From Bryobacteraceae bacterium (GTDB lineage: Bacteria; Acidobacteriota; Terriglobia; Bryobacterales; Bryobacteraceae), in NCBI GenBank assembly GCA_025929455.1, contig JAICMB010000247.1, positions 1 to 5,730 of the forward strand: 5,730 nucleotides of DNA, written 5' to 3'. A model generated the notes under the pieces. The model did not search any database. It saw nothing but the letters and a program-made list of their open reading frames with translations, and was not told the DNA's origin. The stretch's first letter is position 1. Each line of letters begins with the position of its first letter. The translations under genes and the position numbers were made by a program. This document shows, one piece after another, positions 1 through 4,974 of this stretch.

Positions 1-1008
1 ACAGTTCATGGGCTTGAGCTGATACTCGGCGTCGTCCAGCTCCATGCGCGAGAACATGTTCTCGGAGTAGAAATTCGCGTGTCCCGAAATTTTCCACAGG
101 TCGTGCCGCATCACGTGCGGCGTGTAGACCAACGCGTAGCCGCGCGCCAGATACTGGTCGCGCATCCAGTCTTCGAGGATTTTGCGCACGCGCCCGCCCT
201 TCGGCAGCCAGAAAATCAGCCCGGGTCCCGCGACGTCGCTGATCGTGAACAGCTCCAGCTCCTGCCCCAGCTTGCGGTGATCGCGCTTCTTCGCTTCTTC
301 GAGCTTTTCGAGATACTCGGCGAGTTCCTTGCGATTGAAGAACGCGGTGCCATAGATGCGCTGCAGGCGCGCGTTGTGCTCGTTGCCCTTCCAGTACGCG
401 CCGGCTACGGAGAGCAGCTTGAACGCTTTTAAACGTTTCGTCGAAGGCACGTGCGGACCGCGGCAGAAGTCGATGAAATTCGGCCCCAGCGTGTATTCGG
501 AAAACGTCTGGCCCGCTTTCTCTTCGATGAGCTCGCGCTTCATCCAGTCGCCCGCGTACTTGCGCAAGCCCTCGTCTTTGCCGGTCATGATGCGCTCGAA
601 GTGCAGGTCTTTCTCCTGCAACTCCCACATACGCTTCTCGATTTGTTCGAGGTCTTCGGGCGTGAAGGGCGTCTCACGCTGGAAGTCGTAATAGAAACCG
701 GTTTCAGTCGGCGGACCAACGCCGAGTTTAGTCTCGGGGTACAGTTCGAGGACCGCCGCAGCCAGCAGGTGCGCGGTCGAGTGCCGGTAAACCTGCAGCG
801 CATCGAGATCGCGCGACGTCAGCACCTGTAGGGTCGCGTCGTTTTCGAGCGGCCGCGTGAGGTCGTAAAGGTCCCCATTGACGCGCGCGACCACGGCATC
901 GTCGGCAAGCCGCGGGCTGATCGCACGCGCGATTTCGATCGGTTTCGTACCTGCCGCAACCGTCTGCTGGCTGCCGTCCGGCAGAGTTACGGTAATGCTC
1001 TGGCTCAT
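1..1008 (-). CDS. thrS: Threonyl-tRNA synthetase, N-terminal 336 residues (cut by left window edge)
   Basis: Ligates threonine to tRNA-Thr in the cytoplasm and edits mischarged Ser-tRNA. Reading from the ATG at 1008 gives 336 codons without a stop. Residues 1-63 form the TGS domain (ITVTLPDGS start). The N2 editing domain carries the zinc-type motif H76-STA-H80 and the FCRGPH motif with C182 and H186, the same spacing as the E. coli enzyme. The class II catalytic core begins near residue 245 (LELFTISDVAGPGLIFWLPKG), with motif-2-type residues SGHANFYSENMF and the KPMNC stretch, whose C336 would be the first catalytic zinc ligand. The rest of the core and the anticodon domain lie outside the window. 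An in-frame TGA just upstream fixes the start, although no strong Shine-Dalgarno is visible. It lies downstream of the toxin-antitoxin remnant on the same strand. Identity is clear; no frame break is seen. Confidence 0.97.
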   Translation of the reverse strand, partial: MSQSITVTLPDGSQQTVAAGTKPIEIARAISPRLADDAVVARVNGDLYDLTRPLENDATLQVLTSRDLDALQVYRHSTAHLLAAAVLELYPETKLGVGPPTETGFYYDFQRETPFTPEDLEQIEKRMWELQEKDLHFERIMTGKDEGLRKYAGDWMKRELIEEKAGQTFSEYTLGPNFIDFCRGPHVPSTKRLKAFKLLSVAGAYWKGNEHNARLQRIYGTAFFNRKELAEYLEKLEEAKKRDHRKLGQELELFTISDVAGPGLIFWLPKGGRVRKILEDWMRDQYLARGYALVYTPHVMRHDLWKISGHANFYSENMFSRMELDDAEYQLKPMNC

Positions 1009-1044
1009 TAAGATTCAGGTTAGCAAGGGCGGCGTGGGAGGGGT

Positions 1045-1072
1045 ATTTTGCAGCGCAAAAGCAGCTAATCAA
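1045..1072 (-). promoter_or_regulatory. Possible thrS promoter in the toxin-thrS gap
   Basis: On the minus strand, TTGATT (1072-1067) and CAAAAT (1050-1045) are separated by 16 bases. Each matches four of six bases of the sigma-70 boxes, and the start would fall about 30 bases before the thrS ATG. The TTGATT overlaps the restored toxin stop codon. A perfect 6-base inverted repeat (TTTTGC/GCAAAA, 3-base loop, 1046-1060) sits over the -10 and spacer and could be an operator or chance. This is the only gap upstream of thrS, so a promoter is reasonable here, but the boxes are weak. Confidence 0.22.
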
Positions 1073-1465
1073 ATAGATACACGACCCGAACCAATGTCGA
1101 CCGGTACAGCGATTTGCCGGGCGCTCTGTCGTAATGAACTCATCGGCCTCTGACAAATGCGCGGCTGCGATGCGCAGCGCGTCCATAGCCGAGTGCCCTG
1201 ACTTTGCGGCTTCCGCTTGAGCTACTGCTTCGATTTGGGCGACATCGCGGGCCCATTCGGCCGCGCGGAAATACGCGTCGTAGAACGCCGTTTCGAGTTC
1301 TTTTTTGTGATACCCCACCTTCAGTACAAGTTCAAGGTGAATGAACGCGCTGGTCAGGAACGTCCGCGCTGCGTCTTCGAGAATCTCCAGCGCGTGCTCG
1401 CGATCGCGGCTGACCGAACGTGCGGCGGCCAGGATAACACCGCTATCGAGGAACGTTCGAACCAT
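1065..1465 (-). pseudogene. VapC-like PIN-domain toxin with a one-base frameshift near its C-terminus
   Basis: PIN-domain ribonucleases of VapC type cleave RNA through a cluster of acidic residues. From the ATG at 1465 the reading gives MVRTFLDSGVI, with D7 on the first strand, E45 (FIHLELVLK), D95 (AMDALRIAAA) and D108 (EADEFITTE), the expected PIN pattern over about 116 residues. After TTERP the frame breaks: read straight on, it runs into thrS and stops only at 728. Adding one base in the C3 run (plus-strand GGG, 1119-1121) gives GKSLYRSTLVRVVYLFD and a TAG at 1065, a typical family ending and a normal length of about 133 residues. The span is 401 bases, one short of a multiple of three, as expected for a one-base deletion. 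It starts 5 bases after the antitoxin stop. The cause is either real decay or a sequencing error in a homopolymer. The PIN identity is firm; the pseudogene status is less so. Confidence 0.8.
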
Positions 1466-1470
1466 TCGGG

Positions 1471-1660
1471 TCAGCGGATGCCGCCACGCCGCTCCGCTAG
1501 TTCTGGTTCGATCTCGCGCCGTGTGAGCGGCTTTTTCTCCCGACGGGGCGATCTTTTCCCTTATGCGGCGCAGTTTCCGGCCGAGTTCGGATGGAGGGGG
1601 CTCAGGTGCACTCTCCTCCGGTTTTGGTTCCGCCGCAGCCGGTGGAAGACAGCCCGGCAC
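1471..1660 (-). pseudogene. Antitoxin partner of the PIN toxin, with a one-base insertion in an A5 run
   Basis: Small antitoxin expected to bind and block the PIN toxin and to repress the pair. From about 1594 the minus strand reads PSELGRKLRRIREKIAPSGE. At the A5 run (plus-strand T5, 1532-1536) the frame breaks. Removing one A gives KPLTRREIEPELAERRGGIR and a TGA at 1473-1471, which matches the LGR-LR-IRE-I-SGE-L-EIE-E-AERRGG pattern I know from short antitoxins next to PIN genes. The span of 190 bases is 63 codons plus one base, as expected for a single insertion. The only ATG is at 1660, giving a Pro/Ala/Glu-rich N-terminus that lies antisense to the start of the plus-strand cassette, so this start is doubtful and the true N-terminus may be lost. 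Without repair, the frame continues directly into the toxin frame. Confidence 0.65.
1593..1600 (+). promoter_or_regulatory. Strong Shine-Dalgarno that decides a GTG start
   Basis: GGAGGGGG precedes the in-frame GTG at 1606 by a normal distance (8 bases from the end of GGAGG). The upstream in-frame ATG at 1591 overlaps this site and has no Shine-Dalgarno of its own, so GTG 1606 is preferred. Confidence 0.55.
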
Positions 1661-2469
1661 AAACCGAACAGCCGCTGCACAATCCGCGCTACATTGACGC
1701 CTTGCAGATTCGTTCCGAACAGATGCTCGTGCTCGACGAGGTCCGCTCGCCCGAGTTTGAGGACTACATGCTGCGGCACATGCGCGAGTTCAGCCCGCTG
1801 CACTCGGACTCACTCGGTGAAGCCGGCATGCGCACGCTCATTCAAACCGGTATGGAGCGCGCTAAGGCGCACCGGTTCACGCATCGCGGCGCGGTGCGTT
1901 TCTATATCGAAACCATGATCCTGCTGGGGGTGGATTTCGACACCGACCCGCAATACGCCGGCGCCGGCAAGATCCTGCGCGGCACGCAAGCGGCTGATGA
2001 AATGCAGCGAGCAGACGCGTTGCACGACTGGCTGATGCCGCTGGTTGATACCGTTGCGGGGCACAATCGCGAGCATGCCCGGCGTGCCCTCGAACGCGCT
2101 CGCAAGCTGCCGTTCCAACCGATCCCGTTGTCGCGGCCGGACTTCCAACAGGCCGCCATCGCGCGCATGAACAAGAATCATCCCGAGAAAGCCGCCTACA
2201 TCGGCGAGGCCGCCCTCGCGGGTCTCATCCCCCGCGCGTTGGAAGAAGCGCGCAGATACAACGTGGCCACCGACGCTGGCGTTTGCCTGTTTCTTGGATT
2301 GATGTACGCTGTCGGGCACGGCGTCGCGCACGACCCGAAGTATCCTTGGATTGCACAGACACTTACGAACCCGGCCATTCCGGACGCCACCAAACGCGTG
2401 GACCGGCTCTACTCGAAAACCATGACCTATCTCGATCACGTCCTCGAGCACCTGGCGCGGAGAGCGTAA
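1606..2469 (+). CDS. Unrecognised two-repeat protein, first gene of the cassette (possible adaptor)
   Basis: I cannot name this family. From the GTG at 1606 the protein has 287 residues, or 292 from the ATG at 1591. Residues 1-30 are proline-rich and probably a flexible linker. The rest is two copies of one mainly helical domain: residues 51-124 align with 180-253 without a gap (offset 129), with 17 of 74 positions identical, including F51/F180, P64/P193, G-E-A at 71-73/200-202, M104/M233, G108/G237, and D-P-x-Y at 114-117/243-246. Copy 2 ends DPKYPWIAQTL, then RVDRLY. I have an uncertain memory of this pattern from uncharacterised proteins beside secreted-effector genes. There is no signal peptide or membrane segment, so it should be cytoplasmic. 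The next gene starts 3 bases after its TAA, so the two are surely co-expressed. A structural or loading/adaptor role for the following protein is inference only. Confidence 0.8.
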   Translation: MHSPPVLVPPQPVEDSPAQTEQPLHNPRYIDALQIRSEQMLVLDEVRSPEFEDYMLRHMREFSPLHSDSLGEAGMRTLIQTGMERAKAHRFTHRGAVRFYIETMILLGVDFDTDPQYAGAGKILRGTQAADEMQRADALHDWLMPLVDTVAGHNREHARRALERARKLPFQPIPLSRPDFQQAAIARMNKNHPEKAAYIGEAALAGLIPRALEEARRYNVATDAGVCLFLGLMYAVGHGVAHDPKYPWIAQTLTNPAIPDATKRVDRLYSKTMTYLDHVLEHLARRA

Positions 2470-2472
2470 CGA

Positions 2473-2976
2473 ATGTGCTTCAGCGGCGGCGGCAATCCGG
2501 CGAGGCCGAGTGGTTCGGGAAGCGGCTGTGCGGCCGGACACGGGCCCTACGATACACAAGATGCGGCTGCACGGGCGGCGTTGCAGAATGCGAATCCGCA
2601 GTCCATCAACGCCAACCGCGAATACGCTGGATTGGTTTACCGTGGCAGCGACGGCAAATACTATTACACTGGTCCGGTACAAGGCAGCGACCAGGGGGCG
2701 AATCCACGCAACGCCCCGGCCCCCGCGGGTTCAACAGTGGTCGGCGATTATCATACCCATGGTGACTACTCCACCGCCGATCCGCATACGGGCGCGGCCG
2801 TGCGGACGAGCGACCCCGCGCATGACGATTTCAACAGCGATCATTTTTCAACGACGGACAAGCACGGCATCGCCTCGGACGGCAGCGGCGTACCTGGTTA
2901 CGCAGGATACCTGGGGACGCCGAGCGGAACATTCCGCCGCTACGATCCGGCGACCGGAAGCGATACCACTTTATGA
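2473..2976 (+). CDS. Stand-alone DUF4329 protein with JAB/JAMM-like motif (putative effector or peptidase)
   Basis: The 167-residue protein matches what I know of DUF4329, a domain usually found at the C-terminus of Rhs-type polymorphic toxins. Residues 1-24 are a Gly/Ser-rich tail with C2 and C19. The domain follows: INANREYAGLVYR (E50), GKYYYTGPV (62-69), GSTVVGDYHTHGDYS with H94 and H96, HFSTTDKHG with S126 and D129, then GYLGTPSGTFRRYDP near the end. E50, the H-T-H pair and S-x2-D recall the JAMM metallopeptidase motif, although the HTH to S-x2-D gap is much longer than in classical JAB proteins. Metal binding and peptidase activity are therefore inference. GGAGAG at 2459-2464, 8 bases before the ATG, is a good Shine-Dalgarno. 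Its last codon overlaps the next gene (ATGA). There is no Rhs repeat, PAAR domain or signal peptide, so it is either a detached effector domain or relies on its neighbour for delivery. Confidence 0.8.
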   Translation: MCFSGGGNPARPSGSGSGCAAGHGPYDTQDAAARAALQNANPQSINANREYAGLVYRGSDGKYYYTGPVQGSDQGANPRNAPAPAGSTVVGDYHTHGDYSTADPHTGAAVRTSDPAHDDFNSDHFSTTDKHGIASDGSGVPGYAGYLGTPSGTFRRYDPATGSDTTL

Positions 2977-3557
2977 GCGGACGCACGGTAATCGGTGGAG
3001 TCGCTCTGCTTTGTGCGGGAGGTGTTATCAACATGGCCGATGCAGGTCAGATCAAAGTGATTGACAAGCTGCAGGGCAGCAGCCTGGCCGCAATACACGC
3101 GGCCGCCAGTGCGCTCCAGCGGCGCCATACCGATCCGGCGCGCTACCAAATAACGGTCGTACGGGAAAACACCTCGGAGGTCGTGCTGTTCCATGATGAA
3201 AATGCCCCGGAAGGCGCGGGGCGGGATATCGGCGTGCGTGCCGGAAACGCTGTCGAACTCAGCGCGGCGGCTGCGGCCACACTTACGTCTAACACCGGCG
3301 CGGCGAAGGTCGCCGATATAATCAGCGGCACGAGCCTAAGGCCGTTGCTTACGGCAGCGGAGGTATTCCAAAAACGCGTTCCAGACCTGTCGGGCTACAA
3401 CGTTACGTTATTACGGGACGGCGACTCACTCGTAGTCACGTTCACGGACAAAGAAGCGGCAGCGGGCGGACGCGGCAACCCTGGCCAGCGCCCAGGTTTC
3501 GAGGTCGCCATGGACCCGCGCGACATGCGAGTGCTGCGGTCCAACTTCATCCGCTAA
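2973..3557 (+). CDS. Unrecognised tandem-repeat protein, possibly exported (candidate immunity protein)
   Basis: No family recognised. From the ATG at 2973 (ATGA overlap with the DUF4329 gene) the protein has 194 residues. The start MSGRTVIGGVALLCAGGVI, followed by ADAG, looks like a signal peptide cleaved after about residue 24. The C14 is not in a proper lipobox. An ATG at 3033 has a good GGGAGG (3017-3022) and would remove this segment, so export is unsettled. The mature part is a duplication: residues 28-75 align with 112-159 without gaps (offset 84), with 19 identical positions including K28/K112, D31/D115, G35/G119, S-L at 37-38/121-122, A-A at 44-45/128-129, Y58/Y142, R64/R148, V-V at 70-71/154-155, F73/F157 and D75/D159. 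Each copy reads as one helix then strands. The C-terminus is Arg-rich (MRVLRSNFIR). Translational coupling to the DUF4329 gene suggests a partner or immunity role; this is inferred from position. Confidence 0.78.
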   Translation: MSGRTVIGGVALLCAGGVINMADAGQIKVIDKLQGSSLAAIHAAASALQRRHTDPARYQITVVRENTSEVVLFHDENAPEGAGRDIGVRAGNAVELSAAAAATLTSNTGAAKVADIISGTSLRPLLTAAEVFQKRVPDLSGYNVTLLRDGDSLVVTFTDKEAAAGGRGNPGQRPGFEVAMDPRDMRVLRSNFIR

Positions 3558-3599
3558 CGCGCAGGCCGCCCGCACCCCGTGCGTTACCATGAAAGCGAA

Positions 3600-4223
3600 A
3601 TGCCTGCCACCACCGAGCCCGGAGTGTTCGATGAATCGGCGTTGGTGGAACGCGCCCGCACGGGCGATACCGCCGCTTACAACGAGCTGGTGACCCGCTA
3701 TGACCGCAAGATCTTCCGGCTGGCAAAGCACATCACACAGAACGATGAAGATGCCGAAGACGTCCTGCAGGAAACCTTCCTGAAGGCGTACGAGCACCTG
3801 CCGGATTTCCAGGGGCAGTCCAAGTTTTATACCTGGCTCGTGCGTATCGCGGTCAATGAGTCTCTCATGAAGCTTCGCAAGCGTAAGTCCAGCCGTACTG
3901 TGCCGCTGGACGAGCCGCTAGATACGGGCGAAGACACGGTGGTGCGGGAAATCGCGGTGTGGGACGACAATCCCGAACAGCGTTACTCGCGCGAAGAACT
4001 CGGTCAAATCCTGAATGACGCGGTTGACAGCCTAAAGCCAGCTTTTCGCACCGTTTTTGTACTACGCGACATCGAAGAATTGAGCACGGAGGAGACAGCC
4101 GAGTCGCTGGGAATTTCGATACCCGCGGTAAAAAGTCGGCTGCTCCGCGCGCGCCTCCAGCTTCGGGAGAAGCTGACACGGTTCTTCAAGCGGAAAGGGG
4201 ACGACGTTTTTGCTTACCTGTAA
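3600..4223 (+). CDS. ECF (RpoE-like) RNA polymerase sigma factor
   Basis: Directs RNA polymerase to a stress or envelope regulon and is normally held inactive by its anti-sigma partner. The 207-residue protein (from ATG 3600) has region 2 at about 25-97: YNELVTRYDRKIFRLA, then the DAEDVLQETFLKAYEHL core of 2.2, and KFYTWLVRIAVNE of 2.3-2.4. A charged linker (100-130) leads to region 4 at about 137-195: LKPAFRTVFVLRDIEELS, with the helix-turn-helix ETAESLGISIPAVKSRLLRA. The length is normal for the class. An upstream in-frame GTG at 3579 lies inside a small CGCAC/GTGCG inverted repeat, and a GTG at 3624 is also possible. ATG 3600, with GAAAG before it, is the simplest choice. Its end overlaps the anti-sigma gene by 14 bases, so the two are translationally coupled. 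Only 42 bases separate it from the cassette, and no terminator is visible there. Confidence 0.95.
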   Translation: MPATTEPGVFDESALVERARTGDTAAYNELVTRYDRKIFRLAKHITQNDEDAEDVLQETFLKAYEHLPDFQGQSKFYTWLVRIAVNESLMKLRKRKSSRTVPLDEPLDTGEDTVVREIAVWDDNPEQRYSREELGQILNDAVDSLKPAFRTVFVLRDIEELSTEETAESLGISIPAVKSRLLRARLQLREKLTRFFKRKGDDVFAYL

Positions 4224-4509
4224 AGAGTTTCTGCAGGAGCTGAACGAGTATCTCGACGAGAGCGTCGATGCGGAGCTCAAAACACGGTTGGAGGCGCACG
4301 TCAATGAGTGCCCCAACTGCTGGGTCATCGTGGACACCACTAAGAAAACCATCCAGGTCTATAAGGGCATGGAGCCGAAGGTGATCCCCGAGGACGTGCA
4401 CACGCGGCTGATGCTAGCGGTAGAGAAGAAACTGGCGGCGGGACGCGGAGCGCGCATGCCGCAAGCCGGCGAAGCAAGCGCCGGCGGCAGCACACAGTCC
4501 AAACTTTAG
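4210..4509 (+). CDS. Soluble zinc-finger (ZAS/zf-HC2) anti-sigma factor
   Basis: Binds and holds the ECF sigma factor encoded just upstream. The 99-residue protein starts at a TTG (4210) inside the last codons of the sigma gene. The Shine-Dalgarno-like GGAAAGGGG (4192-4200), 9 bases before it, and the family-typical start MLTCKEFLQELNEYLD support this start. The zinc site is H30-x3-C34-x2-C37 (HVNECPNC), with C4 as a likely fourth ligand. Residues 40-80 are helical and charged, and the tail (about 81-99) is Gly/Ala/Ser-rich and probably disordered. There is no transmembrane segment, so it acts in the cytoplasm, and release of sigma would come from redox or ligand sensing rather than membrane proteolysis. 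The redox idea is inferred from the Cys cluster. Its end overlaps the convergent minus-strand gene by 4 bases. Confidence 0.9.
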   Translation: MLTCKEFLQELNEYLDESVDAELKTRLEAHVNECPNCWVIVDTTKKTIQVYKGMEPKVIPEDVHTRLMLAVEKKLAAGRGARMPQAGEASAGGSTQSKL

Positions 4510-4781
4510 CGCCCCGCTTGGCTTGTCGCGCACGCCAGCTCCCGATGGACGCGGGCACGCTCAAATCCGCACGCCGCGAGCACCTCGCGGACCTGTCCGA
4601 TCCGGCTGGACCACGCCGGAAACTCTACTTCGACACAAGCAGGGGCATGCCGTAGCTCCGGATTGATGGGAAAGTCCAGATGCGCGAGCGAATCGAGTAA
4701 CTCCTCGACACGCCTCGGCTCCACCTCGATACACACCGAAACAAGTTCACCTTCTCCGCCGCGAAGCGCAGACTCCTGCAT
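4506..4781 (-). CDS. Small unrecognised protein, ferredoxin-like fold predicted
   Basis: The 91-residue protein starts at ATG 4781 with an excellent Shine-Dalgarno, AAGGAGG at 4796-4790, 8 bases upstream, so it is a real, well-translated gene. I do not recognise the family. The pattern reads strand (ELVSVCIEVEP), helix (RRVEELLDSLAHL), strand region (FPINPEL to ACVEVEFPA), helix (SRIGQVREVLAACGF), strand (RARVHREL). This is the beta-alpha-beta-beta-alpha-beta order of ACT/ferredoxin-like small-molecule or regulatory domains. Four cysteines are scattered and do not form a metal motif. No signal or membrane segment is seen. It is tail-to-tail with the anti-sigma gene (4-base overlap). A structured leader with a terminator hairpin precedes it, so its expression is probably controlled by attenuation. 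Confidence 0.75.
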   Translation of the reverse strand: MQESALRGGEGELVSVCIEVEPRRVEELLDSLAHLDFPINPELRHAPACVEVEFPAWSSRIGQVREVLAACGFERARVHRELACATSQAGR

Positions 4782-4810
4782 GAGGCAATCCTCCTTCGGT
4801 GAACCGGCTA

Positions 4811-4833
4811 CAGCCCCCGACTGTTTAGGGCTG
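4811..4833 (-). repeat. Inverted repeat between terminator and Shine-Dalgarno
   Basis: CAGCCC at one end and GGGCTG at the other form a perfect 6-bp stem with an 11-base loop. It lies 14 bases before the AAGGAGG of the small gene. It could compete with or depend on the upstream terminator fold. Confidence 0.4.
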
Positions 4834-4841
4834 GCGAACGT

Positions 4842-4871
4842 AAAAAACCCCTGGGCGGGGTGCCACAGGGG
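4842..4871 (-). terminator. Intrinsic terminator hairpin in the leader
   Basis: On the minus strand, CCCCTG pairs with CAGGGG and, after one bulged base, GGC pairs with GCC around an ACCCC loop. The hairpin is followed directly by TTTTTT. It is oriented only for minus-strand transcription; the plus strand has no T tract after it. It lies 143 bases after the thioesterase stop and 60 bases before the small gene's ATG. It is therefore either the end of the phosphoribosyltransferase-thioesterase operon or an attenuator inside the leader of the small gene. Confidence 0.7.
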
Positions 4872-4974
4872 TGAATGTTCGTGAAGACCGACTCACCTTT
4901 AGCACTTTTTATCGTGGTTGCAATTAGCTGGCCTCCAAAGAATGAAGCCTAAATCAATCCACGTCCATCCTTAG

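Noticed and set aside
79..831. Overlapping plus-strand frames opposite thrS
   Set aside because: They lie antisense to a perfectly readable ThrRS, and their composition is what reverse reading of that gene gives.
728..1064. Minus-strand frame of the PIN protein continuing 110 codons past its domain into thrS
   Set aside because: It overlaps the first 281 bases of thrS on the same strand in another frame and has no domain-like content. It is the out-of-frame tail produced by the C-run deletion.
1810..2682. Long open minus-strand frame (290 codons) opposite gene 1
   Set aside because: It lies antisense to gene 1 and the start of the DUF4329 gene and shows no recognisable domain. Gene 1 has the good ribosome site and a conserved internal repeat, so this is a high-GC shadow.
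1606..3557. Full type VI secretion or Rhs locus
   Set aside because: No Rhs YD repeats, PAAR, VgrG, Hcp or sheath genes are in the window; only the DUF4329 domain points in that direction.
4785..4840. Glutamine (glnA-type) or glycine riboswitch before the small gene
   Set aside because: The stretch contains CGTTC, a GTAG and ACCGAAGGA, which faintly recall glnA/glycine aptamers. The closing GAACG of glnA and the GGAGAG of the glycine aptamer are absent, and GAAGGAGG is simply the Shine-Dalgarno.
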